Source of the DNA: Pelotomaculum thermopropionicum SI
GTDB lineage: Bacteria; Bacillota; Desulfotomaculia; Desulfotomaculales; Pelotomaculaceae
Assembly (NCBI GenBank): GCA_000010565.1
Contig: AP009389.1
Location: forward strand, 868,001 to 932,000
Length of the DNA: 64,000 nucleotides
Direction of reading: 5' to 3'
Positions 46,950 to 56,514 of this stretch are shown in pieces (positions within the stretch are counted from its first letter, which is position 1; each line of letters starts with the position of its first letter). Below the pieces are notes generated by a model, which made no database searches, was not told the DNA's origin, and was given only the letters and a program-made list of their open reading frames with translations. The translations under genes and the position numbers were made by a program.

Positions 46950-47268
46950 TAAAAAAATATTGAGGCAATGAGGGAAAGAGTAACCGGTTTGAGTTTTCCC
47001 AGAGAGCCCGTCGGTGGTGAAAGCGGGCAAAACCCGGCCGGTGAAGGGGGTTCCTGAGCTGCAAGAGGAACGCCGGAACGGTCCTTGAGGCACCTGCAGT
47101 TTTCAGCCTGCAGCCTGTTTCCGGTTAGTAAAGCTTGCGTTGAAAAAGAGGGCTGCGTTCCGGCCGGCTACATTTTTTGGCCGGGTGGCGGAAGTGCGGC
47201 CAAGCAGGGTGGAACCGCGGGAAGGACTCCCGTCCCTGGTAGAAATACCGGGGGCAGGGAGTTTTAAT
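46950..47268 (+). ncRNA. T-box riboswitch controlling glyQS
   Basis: The leader has a stem I with the AGAGAGCCC ... GGTGGTGAAAGCGGG pattern (about 46965-47100) and the T-box core AGGGTGGAACCGCGG at 47206-47220. A terminator follows (ACTCCCGTCCCTGG pairing with CCGGGGGCAGGGAGT, 47226-47261, then TTTT). In the core, TGGA pairs with a tRNA ending UCCA, which fits tRNA-Gly with discriminator U. GGT after GAAC at 47080-47082 is a candidate glycine specifier. Uncharged tRNA-Gly would favour read-through into glyQ. Confidence 0.93.
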
Positions 47269-47304
47269 TTTGATTAAAAAATCTTTCTTGTTGGGAGGCG
47301 TGTT

Positions 47305-48183
47305 ATGAATTTCCAGGAGCTCATTCTCACCCTCGACAATTTCTGGGCGCGGCAAAACTGTATCATCCAGCAGCCCTACGATGTGGAAAAGGGGGCCGGC
47401 ACGATGAACCCGGCCACTTTTCTCAGGGCGCTAGGCCCTGAGCCGTGGCGGGTGGCCTATGTGGAGCCGTCCCGGCGGCCCACCGACGGGCGCTACGGCG
47501 AAAACCCCAACCGCCTGCAGCATTACTACCAGTACCAGGTCATTTTAAAGCCCTCGCCGGACGACGTGCTGGAGGTCTATCTGGATAGCCTTAAGGCAAT
47601 AGGCATCGATCCGGATGAGCACGACATCCGCTTCGTTGAAGATAACTGGGAGTCGCCCACGCTTGGAGCCTGGGGCCTGGGCTGGGAAGTATGGCTGGAC
47701 GGCATGGAGGTAACCCAGTTCACATATTTCCAGCAGTGCGGCGGGATCGACTGCCGGCCGGTGAGTGCCGAAATTACCTATGGCCTGGAGCGCCTGGCCA
47801 TGTTTATCCAGGGGGTTGACAATGTCTTTGACATAACCTGGGTGGACGGCATTACCTACGGCGACGTCCATCACCGGGGGGAAGTGGAGCATTCCCACTA
47901 TAATTTCGAACTGGCGGATACGGAGATGCTTTTCAAGCTTTTTGATATGTATGAGCGCGAGGCCTTAAGAGTGGTAGAAAAAGGCTTTGTGCTGCCGGCG
48001 TACGATTACGTGCTGAAGTGTTCCCATACTTTCAACCTGCTTGACGCCCGCGGGGCAATAAGCGTTACCGAGCGGACCGGCTTTATTGGCAGGGTGCGCA
48101 ATCTGGCCCGGACCTGCGCTCAGGCCTATATTGAACAGCGTCAGGCCATGGGCTACCCGCTGCTGAAAAGGAAGGAGGACTAG
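47305..48183 (+). CDS. glyQ: Glycine-tRNA ligase alpha subunit
   Basis: The 292-residue catalytic subunit of the alpha2beta2 bacterial GlyRS, which charges tRNA-Gly. It starts [13 protein letters not shown] at ATG 47305 behind GGGAGG and contains [21 protein letters not shown] across residues about 18-38 and [14 protein letters not shown]. It is controlled by the T-box upstream and followed by glyS after 6 nt. Confidence 0.97.
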   Translation: MNFQELILTLDNFWARQNCIIQQPYDVEKGAGTMNPATFLRALGPEPWRVAYVEPSRRPTDGRYGENPNRLQHYYQYQVILKPSPDDVLEVYLDSLKAIGIDPDEHDIRFVEDNWESPTLGAWGLGWEVWLDGMEVTQFTYFQQCGGIDCRPVSAEITYGLERLAMFIQGVDNVFDITWVDGITYGDVHHRGEVEHSHYNFELADTEMLFKLFDMYEREALRVVEKGFVLPAYDYVLKCSHTFNLLDARGAISVTERTGFIGRVRNLARTCAQAYIEQRQAMGYPLLKRKED

Positions 48184-48189
48184 ACGGTT

Positions 48190-50286
48190 ATGAGCGCCAG
48201 AGCAAGAGATTATTTACTTGAAATAGGTGTGGAAGAGCTGCCGGCCAGATTTCTCGACCCCGCCTTAGCCGAACTTAAAGAAATTTCCGTCAGGGCCCTG
48301 GCGGAAAAGCGCCTTTCCTGCAAAAAGGTGGAGACTTTCGGCACCCCGCGTCGCCTGGCCCTTTATGTAGAAGGACTGGCCGAACACCAGGAGCCTCTGG
48401 AAACCGAGGTCAAGGGGCCGGCCGTGAAGGTGGCCTTCAAGCCGGACGGAACCCCCACCAGGGCCGCCGAAGGCTTTGCCAGAAGCCAGGGAGTGGCCGT
48501 GTCCGGGCTGGTCAGGAAATTCGTCGGGCATGTGGAATACGTCTTTGCGGTAAAGCGGGAGGAGGGGCGCCCGGCGCGGGAGGTGCTTTCTGAAATAGCG
48601 CCTGCCCTGATTGACGGCCTTCATTTTCCGAAGCCGATGCGCTGGGGCAACCTGGAGGTGCGTTTTGCCCGGCCCATCCGGTGGATTGTTTCTCTTTTTG
48701 GCGATGAGGTGGTGGAATTTGAGTACGCCGGGCTGAAAGCCGGCAGGACCACCTGCGGTCACCGGTTTTTGAGCAAGGAGCCGGTCGTTCTTGCATTTTC
48801 TTCGGAATACTTTGAAAAGATGCGGAGTAATTATGTTATTGTTGACACGGCAGAACGCAGGCAGCTCATCCGGCGGCAGGTGCAGGAACTGGCCGCCTCC
48901 GCCGGAGGAAGGGCGGAAGAGGATGAGGACCTGTTAAACGAAGTGAGCAATCTGGTGGAGTATCCTACCGCCCTGGTGGGAGAATTCAGCCCGGACTATT
49001 TGAATTTGCCCAGGGAGGTGCTGGTTACCCCGATGCGGGAGCACCAGCGCTATTTCCCGGTGGTAAGCCCGGACGGCGGCCTTCTGCCGAAATTTATTGC
49101 CGTAAAGAACGGTGCGCCGGACCACCTTGACATCATCCGGTCCGGCTACGAGAAGGTATTGCGGGCCAGGCTTGCCGACGCAAACTTTTTCTTCCAGGAA
49201 GACTTGAAGACGCCGCTGGCCGGCAAGGTTCCTGCTTTAAAGAAGGTGATCTTCCAGGAGAGCCTTGGGACTGTTTACGACAAGGTGGAGCGGCTGGGCG
49301 CCCTGGCCGGGTACCTGGCCGGGGTGATGGGCGCCGGGCGGCAGGAGAAAGAGGTCGCCCTGCGGGCGGCTTACCTGGCCAAGGCCGACCTGGTGACCAG
49401 CATGGTCTACGAGTTTCCCGAACTGCAGGGTATAATGGGCAGGGAGTACGCCCTGCGTTCCGGAGAAAGCAGGGAGGTGGCCGAAGCCGTCTTTGAGCAT
49501 TACCTGCCGCGCTTTGCCGGAGACCGGCTGCCTGAGACTTTGCCGGGGAAAATCCTGAGCATTGCCGATAAAATTGACAATATAGTGGGCTGCTTTGCCA
49601 TAGGCATACAGCCGAGCGGATCGCAAGACCCCTATGCTTTAAGGAGGCAGGCCCTGGGCATAAGCCACATCATTCTGGAGGGGCAGGCCGCCCTTTCCCT
49701 GCGGGAGCTGGTCGAGACGGCCTACCGCGGCTATGAGGGGAAGGTTGAGCTGAAATGCAGCCTGGAAAAAGTGACTGCAGATGTCGGGGAGTTTTTCGAG
49801 CAGCGGCTGAGAAGCATACTGGGCGCTCGCGGTTTTTCCTATGATACCGTGGAGGCCGTCCTGGCTTCCGGCTGTGACGACTTCGCCGACACCCTTTTAA
49901 GGGCACAGGCGCTGGCCGGTTTCCGCCGCGACCCGGCTTTCGGCGACCTGCTGACGGTTTTTGTCCGGGCCAACAATCTTGCCAGGAACGCTTTCCCCGG
50001 CCAGGTGAATCCGGCCCTGCTGGAGGACGCCAGCGAGAAGGAGCTGAACCGCCGCCTTGCCGGGGTACAGGAAGAGGCAAAGCGCCACCTGGAGAAAAAG
50101 GATTACCGCTCCCTGCTGGCCGGCATTGCCACCCTCCAGAAACCGCTTGAGGAGTTTTTCAACTCGGTGATGGTGATGGTGGAAGATAGAGAGGTTCGCG
50201 AAAACCGCCTGACTCTCCTGGCGAACCTGGCCGGACTGGTCAGACAGGTTGCCGATTTAAGCAAGATCGTGGTGGAGACCGGGTAA
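48190..50286 (+). CDS. glyS: Glycine-tRNA ligase beta subunit
   Basis: The 698-residue tRNA-binding subunit of heterotetrameric GlyRS. It shows the start DYLLEIGVEELPARFLDPA, the HD-like region (AAYLAKADLVTSMVYEFPEL), ADKIDNIVGCFAIGIQPSGSQDP near residue 460-480, and the C-terminal anticodon-binding (DALR-like) domain. ATG 48190 follows AAGGAGG. Co-transcribed with glyQ. Confidence 0.97.
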   Translation: MSARARDYLLEIGVEELPARFLDPALAELKEISVRALAEKRLSCKKVETFGTPRRLALYVEGLAEHQEPLETEVKGPAVKVAFKPDGTPTRAAEGFARSQGVAVSGLVRKFVGHVEYVFAVKREEGRPAREVLSEIAPALIDGLHFPKPMRWGNLEVRFARPIRWIVSLFGDEVVEFEYAGLKAGRTTCGHRFLSKEPVVLAFSSEYFEKMRSNYVIVDTAERRQLIRRQVQELAASAGGRAEEDEDLLNEVSNLVEYPTALVGEFSPDYLNLPREVLVTPMREHQRYFPVVSPDGGLLPKFIAVKNGAPDHLDIIRSGYEKVLRARLADANFFFQEDLKTPLAGKVPALKKVIFQESLGTVYDKVERLGALAGYLAGVMGAGRQEKEVALRAAYLAKADLVTSMVYEFPELQGIMGREYALRSGESREVAEAVFEHYLPRFAGDRLPETLPGKILSIADKIDNIVGCFAIGIQPSGSQDPYALRRQALGISHIILEGQAALSLRELVETAYRGYEGKVELKCSLEKVTADVGEFFEQRLRSILGARGFSYDTVEAVLASGCDDFADTLLRAQALAGFRRDPAFGDLLTVFVRANNLARNAFPGQVNPALLEDASEKELNRRLAGVQEEAKRHLEKKDYRSLLAGIATLQKPLEEFFNSVMVMVEDREVRENRLTLLANLAGLVRQVADLSKIVVETG

Positions 50287-50313
50287 AAATTTTTTACGAA
50301 AAAAGAGGGAAAG

Positions 50314-50371
50314 TTGCGCCCGCATATAATATATGTTATATAGTGCAAAGAATTAAATAGTATGACATATA
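50314..50371 (+). promoter_or_regulatory. Promoter and paired CcpN-type operators before ccpN
   Basis: TTGCGC (50314-50319) and TATATA (50337-50342), 17 bp apart, form a plausible SigA promoter. TATGTTATATA (50332-50342) and TATGACATATA (50361-50371) both fit the operator consensus reported for Bacillus CcpN, TRTGHYATAYW. The first covers the -10 and the second lies just downstream. CcpN could thus repress its own operon, which here includes ppdK. Matches are exact as I recall the consensus; binding is inferred. Confidence 0.6.
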
Positions 50372-50386
50372 TGCTCTTAAGGGGCG

Positions 50387-51031
50387 ATGAATTTGCAATT
50401 GACCAGGCGGCAGGAAACCATCCTGGAGATCGTCAAAAATTCCGGGCCGATCACCGGCGAACAGATCGCTGAGAAGCTGTCCCTGACCAGGGCGACGTTA
50501 AGGCCCGACCTGGCCATACTGACCATGGCCGGCCTGCTTGAGGCCCGCCCCAGGGTAGGTTATTTTTACAGCGGCAAATCGCCGAACCGCGTTGTGGCCG
50601 AAAAGCTGCACCGGGTGCTGGTGGCCAGCATTAAGTCGGTCCCTGTCGTGGTTAATGAAAAGTGTTCGGTTTACGACGCGGTGGTTACCATGTTCATCGA
50701 GGACGTGGGCACCCTTTTTGTGGTGAAAGAGGGGGGGCTGCTGGAAGGGGTCATTTCCCGCAAGGACCTTTTAAAGACCACCCTTGGCGGCCATGATATT
50801 CACAAGCTGCCGGTGGGCGTAATAATGACCCGCATGCCCAACGTGCTGTGCACCACGCCTGAGGAATCGGTGTGGGCCGCCGCAAAGAAGCTGATCACCC
50901 ACGAGGTGGACGCCCTGCCCGTTGTGCGCAAGGTTGCCTTGCCGGACGGCGGCGAGGGGCTGGAAGTGATTGGGCGCCTGAGCAAGACAAACATTACCCG
51001 TCTTTTTGTAGAACTGGGTGAAGGGATTTAA
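50387..51031 (+). CDS. ccpN: CcpN-type transcriptional regulator with CBS domains
   Basis: A 214-residue repressor. The N-terminal winged helix (TRRQETILEIVKNSGPITGEQIAE over residues 6-29, then LTRATLRPDLAILTMAGLLEARP) is followed by two CBS domains (about 80-205). In Bacillus CcpN (YqzB) represses gluconeogenic genes when glycolytic metabolites are plentiful, and it sits between glyS and yqfL exactly as here. The start is ATG 50387, or TTG 50393/50399 with better spacing from AAGGGG. The adjacent ppsR and ppdK suggest that it controls pyruvate/PEP interconversion in this organism. Confidence 0.92.
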   Translation: MNLQLTRRQETILEIVKNSGPITGEQIAEKLSLTRATLRPDLAILTMAGLLEARPRVGYFYSGKSPNRVVAEKLHRVLVASIKSVPVVVNEKCSVYDAVVTMFIEDVGTLFVVKEGGLLEGVISRKDLLKTTLGGHDIHKLPVGVIMTRMPNVLCTTPEESVWAAAKKLITHEVDALPVVRKVALPDGGEGLEVIGRLSKTNITRLFVELGEGI

Positions 51032-51046
51032 GGGGGAGTTTTTATT

Positions 51047-51880
51047 ATTTCCGCTGAAAGTGATGTAAAACCGGTAATATACATCGTGTCTGATTCCATC
51101 GGCGAGACGGCAGAACTGGTGGTCCGTGCGGCCGCCAGCCAGTTTAACCAGGGCGGGGTGGACATCCGCCGGGTGCCATACGTCAGCGACCCCAATGAAA
51201 TACCCGAAATCGTCGAGGAAGCCGGCGCTTTCAGGAGTGTCATCGCTTATACCCTGGTGCTCCCGGAGCTGCGGGAGGCAATAACCAGGGAGGCGGCCAG
51301 GTATGGCATTCCCACGGTGGATATCATGACCCCGATGATCGACGCCCTTTCAAAAGTTGTAAAGCGGCCGCCGCGGCTCGAACCGGGACTGGTGCGCCGG
51401 ATGGATGAAGAGTATTTCCGCAAGGTCGAAGCCATCGAATTTGCGGTTAAATACGACGACGGCAAGGACCCGCGGGGAATAGTCAGGGCGGACGTGGTGG
51501 TCATCGGCGTCTCCCGCACCTCCAAGACACCTCTGTGCATGTACCTGGCCCATAAAAGGATTAAGGCCGCCAACGTGCCGCTGGTGCCGGAAGTGTCGCC
51601 GCCGGATGAGATTTTCTCCCTGCCCCCGCATAAACTGATCGGGTTGAAAATCCATCCCCAAAACCTGTATGAGATCCGGAAAGAGCGCTTAAAATCCCTG
51701 GGTCTTACATCTAATGCCGACTATGCGAGCAGGGAACGCATTTTAAAAGAACTGGAATACGCCGAAAAGATCATGAAAAAAGCTGGCTGCACCATTATTG
51801 ACGTAACCAACAAAGCGGTGGAAGAAACGGCCAGCAGGGTTTTGGAAATATATTATAGAGGTGAAAAACTTGGCAGGTAA
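51047..51880 (+). CDS. ppsR: Pyruvate, phosphate dikinase regulatory kinase/phosphorylase, ATT start
   Basis: A DUF299-family bifunctional enzyme (Bacillus YqfL) that phosphorylates and dephosphorylates the catalytic-site threonine region of PPDK. The family begins with a beta strand before [15 protein letters not shown]; here that strand (PVIYIV) lies upstream of GTG 51086. The frame is closed by TAA at 51029 with no ATG, GTG or TTG between, so ATT 51047 (8 nt after AGGGGGAG) or ATT 51044 must be the start, giving about 277 residues. The P-loop-like [15 protein letters not shown] is intact. Its target gene ppdK overlaps its stop. Confidence 0.92.
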   Translation: MSAESDVKPVIYIVSDSIGETAELVVRAAASQFNQGGVDIRRVPYVSDPNEIPEIVEEAGAFRSVIAYTLVLPELREAITREAARYGIPTVDIMTPMIDALSKVVKRPPRLEPGLVRRMDEEYFRKVEAIEFAVKYDDGKDPRGIVRADVVVIGVSRTSKTPLCMYLAHKRIKAANVPLVPEVSPPDEIFSLPPHKLIGLKIHPQNLYEIRKERLKSLGLTSNADYASRERILKELEYAEKIMKKAGCTIIDVTNKAVEETASRVLEIYYRGEKLGR

Positions 51881-54545
51881 AAAGTATGTGTACCTCTTTG
51901 AAGAGGGAAGCGCGGAGATGCGGGAGCTGCTGGGCGGCAAGGGGGCCAACCTGGCCGAAATGACCAATATCGGCCTGCCCGTGCCGCCGGGCCTGATCAT
52001 TACCACGGAGGCATGCAAGGATTTTAACTCCCTGGGCCGGAAGTTCCCCGCCGGGCTGGAGGACCAGGTCAAGGAAAAAATTACCGTTCTGGAGGAAAGG
52101 CTGGGCAGGAAATTCGGCGATGGAACCAGCCCGCTGCTGGTTTCGGTGCGTTCGGGCGCCCCCGTTTCAATGCCGGGAATGATGGACACGGTGTTAAACC
52201 TCGGCCTGAACGACCGCACGGTGGAGGCCGTGGCGGCCGGCGCCGGGGACGAGCGTTTTGCCCTGGATTGTTACCGCCGCTTCATCAATATGTTTGGCGA
52301 AGTGGTGATGGGAGTAGAACATCACTACTTTGAGAGCATATTGGAGCGCCAGAAGGAAAAGGCGGGAGTGCGCTTCGACCACCAGCTTTCCGCCGGCGAA
52401 TGGCGGGAGGTTGTGGCAGAATACAAAAAGCTGATCAAAAAGGAAACCAGGCATACCTTTCCGCAGGATCCCTATGAGCAGCTTTTCATGGCAATAGCCG
52501 CCGTTTTCAACTCGTGGAACAACGACCGCGCCGTTATCTACCGGAAGATCAACAGGATCCCCGACGACCTGGGCACGGCCGTAAACGTGCAGGCCATGGT
52601 TTTCGGCAATATGGGCAGCGACAGCGGCACCGGCGTGGCCTTTACCCGGAACCCTTCCACAGGGGAAAAGAAACTTTACGGGGAATACCTGATCAATGCC
52701 CAGGGCGAGGATGTGGTGGCGGGAATCCGCACGCCGCAGCCCATAGATGCCCTGGAGAGGGAGATGCCTGAGGTTTACCGGCAGTTTGCCGGCATATGCA
52801 GCCTCCTGGAGAAGCATTACCGGAACATGCAAGATATTGAGTTTACCGTTGAGCGGGGCAAGCTGTGGATCCTGCAAACCCGCAGCGGAAAGCGAACCGC
52901 CCAGGCGGCCATAAAGATCGCCGTGGATATGGTCGATGAAGGGCTAATCAGTGAAGAAGAGGCGGTAATGCGGGTGGAGCCCGGTCAGCTTGACCAGCTC
53001 CTGCACCGGCGGATCGATCCGGCAGCAAAGCTAAACGTGGTGGCCAGGGGGTTGCCCGCTTCTCCCGGTGCCGCCTCAGGGGCGGTGGTGTTTGACGCCG
53101 GCCTGGCCGAAAAACTGGGCCAGGAGGGCAAAAAGGTGATTTTGGTGCGTACCGAAACGACTCCCGATGACATTCACGGTATTGTGGCCGCGCAGGGCAT
53201 TCTCACCTCCCGCGGGGGCATGACCAGCCACGCTGCGGTGGTGGCGCGCGGGATGGGCAAGCCCTGCGTGTGCGGTTGCGAGGCTTTGCGCATAGATTAC
53301 GAGCGCAATGAGTTTTGCATTGATAAACTGGTGGTCAGACAGGGCGATATTATTTCCATTGACGGATCGACGGGCAATGTTATTCTCGGCACCGTGCCCA
53401 TGCTCGACCCCGAGCTGTCCCCTGAGTTTCAAAGGCTGCTGGGCTGGGCCGATAAAATCCGGACGCTGGGAGTCAGAGCAAACGCCGACACCCCTGCCGA
53501 CGCTGCCAAGGCGCGGCAATTCGGAGCGGCCGGGATCGGTCTGACCCGCACCGAGCATATGTTTATGGGCCAGGACCGCCTGCCCATCGTGCAGGAGATG
53601 ATCCTGGCGGCGGGCCAGGCAGAGCGGCAGGCAGCCCTGGACAGGCTGCTGCCCATGCAGCGGGAGGATTTTTACGGCATATTGAAGGCCATGGACGGCC
53701 TGCCGGTAACCATCCGCCTGCTCGACCCGCCTTTGCACGAGTTTTTGCCCAACGCCGAAGAGTTGATGGTGGAAATTACCCGCCTGCGCCTTACGGACGG
53801 AGACAAAGAGGAGCTAAGGCGCAAGGAGGAGCTGTTGCGCAAGGTCAGGGCGCTTTCTGAATTCAACCCCATGCTGGGCCACCGGGGCTGCCGTTTGGGC
53901 ATTACCTTCCCGGAGGTTTACGCCATGCAGGCCAGGGCTATCTTCCAGGCAACAGCCCAGTTAGTTAAAGAAGGTTTCAACCCCGTGCCAGAAGTTGAGA
54001 TACCTCTTGTAGCAGACGCAAAGGAACTGGCCTACCTGCGGAAGCTGGTGGTTAAAGTGGCCGGGGAAGTGATGGAGGAGTACGGCGTAAACTTCCATTA
54101 TACCGTCGGAACCATGATCGAAGTGCCCCGGGCGGCCTTGCTGGCCGACGAGGTGGCGGCCGAAGCAGACTTTTTCTCTTTCGGCACCAACGACCTGACC
54201 CAGACCACCCTGGGATTCTCCAGGGACGATGCCGAGGGCAAATTCATGCACGCCTATCAGGAGAAAAAAATCCTTGCCGACAACCCGTTTATGGTGCTGG
54301 ACCGGAAGGGAGTGGGCAAGCTGATGAAAATGACCGTGGAGCTGGGCCGCAAGGCAAAGCCCGGCCTTTTGATCGGCATCTGCGGGGAGCACGGCGGGGA
54401 GCCGAGTTCCATCGAGTTTTGCCATAACATCGGCCTGGATTTCGTAAGCTGTTCACCTTTCCGGGTGCCTATTGCCAGGCTTGCCGCGGCCCAGGCCAGG
54501 GTGAAAAGCAGCGCCGGTTTCCGCCATGATTACGGCACGCTTTAA
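51870..54545 (+). CDS. ppdK: Pyruvate, phosphate dikinase
   Basis: The enzyme reversibly converts pyruvate, ATP and phosphate to PEP, AMP and PPi (891 residues). The nucleotide-binding domain has [19 protein letters not shown]. The swivelling domain holds the catalytic-His loop [19 protein letters not shown], whose threonines are the target of ppsR. The C-terminal TIM barrel ends with [17 protein letters not shown] 51870 follows AGAGGTGA and overlaps ppsR; the GTG at 51861 lies within this SD. The ccpN-ppsR-ppdK operon joins transcriptional and post-translational control with the enzyme. Confidence 0.97.
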   Translation: MAGKKYVYLFEEGSAEMRELLGGKGANLAEMTNIGLPVPPGLIITTEACKDFNSLGRKFPAGLEDQVKEKITVLEERLGRKFGDGTSPLLVSVRSGAPVSMPGMMDTVLNLGLNDRTVEAVAAGAGDERFALDCYRRFINMFGEVVMGVEHHYFESILERQKEKAGVRFDHQLSAGEWREVVAEYKKLIKKETRHTFPQDPYEQLFMAIAAVFNSWNNDRAVIYRKINRIPDDLGTAVNVQAMVFGNMGSDSGTGVAFTRNPSTGEKKLYGEYLINAQGEDVVAGIRTPQPIDALEREMPEVYRQFAGICSLLEKHYRNMQDIEFTVERGKLWILQTRSGKRTAQAAIKIAVDMVDEGLISEEEAVMRVEPGQLDQLLHRRIDPAAKLNVVARGLPASPGAASGAVVFDAGLAEKLGQEGKKVILVRTETTPDDIHGIVAAQGILTSRGGMTSHAAVVARGMGKPCVCGCEALRIDYERNEFCIDKLVVRQGDIISIDGSTGNVILGTVPMLDPELSPEFQRLLGWADKIRTLGVRANADTPADAAKARQFGAAGIGLTRTEHMFMGQDRLPIVQEMILAAGQAERQAALDRLLPMQREDFYGILKAMDGLPVTIRLLDPPLHEFLPNAEELMVEITRLRLTDGDKEELRRKEELLRKVRALSEFNPMLGHRGCRLGITFPEVYAMQARAIFQATAQLVKEGFNPVPEVEIPLVADAKELAYLRKLVVKVAGEVMEEYGVNFHYTVGTMIEVPRAALLADEVAAEADFFSFGTNDLTQTTLGFSRDDAEGKFMHAYQEKKILADNPFMVLDRKGVGKLMKMTVELGRKAKPGLLIGICGEHGGEPSSIEFCHNIGLDFVSCSPFRVPIARLAAAQARVKSSAGFRHDYGTL

Positions 54546-54578
54546 CTGAACGGCGGCGGAAGAGGAGTACGTATTTTT

Positions 54579-55160
54579 ATGCGTCAGATGAGGTTGTTTA
54601 TAGCGGTAAACTTTCCGGAACAGATAAAGAAGGCCCTGGGCGCGATTATCGGTGAATTAAGGCAACTGCCCTCCGACGCCAAATGGGTGGAAGAGCACAA
54701 CCTTCACCTTACCCTTCAATTCCTTGGCAACGTGCCGGCGGAACAGGTTGACAGCATTGCCGCTGCTTTAGGCCGCTCGGCGGCCGGTGTGGCGCCTTTC
54801 AGGCTTAATCTGAACGGGGTGGGGGTTTTTCCCTCAAGGGCCAGGCCAAGAGTGCTCTGGGCCGGTGTTTCGGGCGAAACCGCCGTTTTATCCCGGCTGC
54901 AGCACAGGGTTCAAACAGAACTGGGGCAGCTTGGCTTTCCGGCCGAGAAGAGGCAGTTTTCGCCGCACCTTACTCTGGCCAGGTTCCGTTCCCCGGCAGG
55001 TTTTTCCGCCGTAATGGAGAGGGCGGAGGAAATTGTCCGCGGGCTTGATAAATTCGGTTCGGCTGTGATTGATTCGGTGGAGTTGATGTTGAGCGAACTG
55101 GGTGCCAGAGGCCCCAGTTATTTCGTGCTGGCCCGGACACCCCTGTCAGGCAAAAAATAA
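54579..55160 (+). CDS. thpR: RNA 2',3'-cyclic phosphodiesterase (ThpR/LigT)
   Basis: A 193-residue 2H-phosphoesterase opening 2',3'-cyclic phosphate ends of RNA. Both HxTx motifs are present: HLTLQFLG and HLTLARFR. The start MRQMRLFIAVNFPEQIKKAL at ATG 54579 fits the family. It follows ppdK by 33 nt and ends before a terminator. An insertion relative to the Bacillus order. Confidence 0.93.
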   Translation: MRQMRLFIAVNFPEQIKKALGAIIGELRQLPSDAKWVEEHNLHLTLQFLGNVPAEQVDSIAAALGRSAAGVAPFRLNLNGVGVFPSRARPRVLWAGVSGETAVLSRLQHRVQTELGQLGFPAEKRQFSPHLTLARFRSPAGFSAVMERAEEIVRGLDKFGSAVIDSVELMLSELGARGPSYFVLARTPLSGKK

Positions 55161-55181
55161 TCAAGGGGGAACGTCTTCCAT

Positions 55182-55216
55182 AGCCCGGCCGGTATTTTGC
55201 GCCGGGCTTTCTTCTG
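55182..55216 (+). terminator. Intrinsic terminator after thpR
   Basis: AGCCCGGC (55182-55189) and GCCGGGCT (55201-55208) form a perfect 8-bp stem with an 11-nt loop, followed by TTTCTTCT. It closes the ccpN-ppsR-ppdK-thpR unit. Confidence 0.8.
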
Positions 55217-55319
55217 CTTGCCGGGAAAATTGGACGGGTTTAATGTTCAGGCAGGATTACCGGTGAAATTGTAGAATTATCTGATCTACCGTCTCAATCA
55301 GATAAAGCGGGAGTTGCCT

Positions 55320-56321
55320 ATGGACATCCGTCTGCGTGCCGAGGAAGCAGAACGCCGGTTTTTGTCACCTTATGCCTGCCTTAGCAGCATGTCCCGGGGA
55401 CGGGTGCGGCCGGAGGAAGAATGCACCGTCCGCACCGCCTTCCAGCGTGACCGGGACCGGATTATTCACTCCAAAAGCTTCCGCCGGCTGAAATACAAGA
55501 CTCAGGTATTTACCATCCCGGAAGGAGATCATTACCGCACCAGGCTGACCCACACCCTGGAGGTGGCCCAGATTGCCCGCACGGTAGCGCGTGCCTTAAG
55601 GCTGAACGAGGACCTCACCGAGGCAATAGCCCTCGGCCACGACCTGGGGCATACGCCCTTCGGACATGCCGGGGAGGAAGCCTTAAACGAGGTTTTTGAG
55701 CAAGGCTTCAAGCATAACGAGCAAAGCTTACGCGTGGTGGACATATTGGAGGGGCGTAAGGGTTTGAACCTGACCTGGGAGGTGCGGGACGGCATCCTAA
55801 ATCATACGGGACCGGTCAGGCCGGCCACCCTGGAAGGCCAGATCGTTAAAATTGCCGACAGAGTGGCCTATATCAACCACGACATAGACGATGCAATCAG
55901 GGGCGGGGTGCTGGCCGCAGAGCAACTGCCGGAGGAATGCCTGGATGTCCTGGGCAGGGAGCACCGCGAAAGAATCAACACCATGGTCCTGGATCTGATT
56001 TACACCAATATAAACGAGCCGTCAGAGATTAAAATGAGCCCGGTGGTTCAGGCGGCTACCGACCGCCTGAGGGAGTTTTTGTTTAGGCATGTTTACATCG
56101 GTTCTGAGGCCAAGCGGGAGGAAAGCAAGGCGCGCCATGTTGTCCAGCGTCTGTTCCGCTATTTTAAAGACAACCCTCACGCCCTGCCCGGGGAGTACCT
56201 GGAGCGGGCCCGGGCCGGGGATGTCAGCCGTGCCGCTTGTGATTATATTGCGGGGATGACCGACAGGTTTGCCATCAGGGTGTACCAGAAATTATTCCTG
56301 CCTCTTCCCTGGGTGGATTAG
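55320..56321 (+). CDS. dgt: Deoxyguanosinetriphosphate triphosphohydrolase-like protein
   Basis: A 333-residue HD-domain dNTPase (dGTPase-like). The HD signature is complete: RLTHTLEVAQIARTVA, LGHDLGHTPFGHAGE and ADRVAYINHDIDDAI supply the metal ligands. It hydrolyses dNTPs to deoxynucleosides and triphosphate, controlling nucleotide pools. ATG 55320 is 6 nt from GGGAG; TTG 55314 is the alternative. It lies just upstream of dnaG, an arrangement common in Clostridia. Confidence 0.92.
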   Translation: MDIRLRAEEAERRFLSPYACLSSMSRGRVRPEEECTVRTAFQRDRDRIIHSKSFRRLKYKTQVFTIPEGDHYRTRLTHTLEVAQIARTVARALRLNEDLTEAIALGHDLGHTPFGHAGEEALNEVFEQGFKHNEQSLRVVDILEGRKGLNLTWEVRDGILNHTGPVRPATLEGQIVKIADRVAYINHDIDDAIRGGVLAAEQLPEECLDVLGREHRERINTMVLDLIYTNINEPSEIKMSPVVQAATDRLREFLFRHVYIGSEAKREESKARHVVQRLFRYFKDNPHALPGEYLERARAGDVSRAACDYIAGMTDRFAIRVYQKLFLPLPWVD

Positions 56322-56514
56322 GTTTTAACGGTTCCCGCCGGTAACATATTATGGCATGATATTGAAAAAATGCCGCTGCCGGGGAAGGAAAATTTTAAGT
56401 GATAGCGAATATTTTCTTTAATAAGAACCTTTTTGCTTTGCGTAATTCACCGGCAGGACAATAGAGCAGTTTGTTGAAATTAATTTATTGGAGTTTTGCA
56501 GAAGGTGATCCGCA

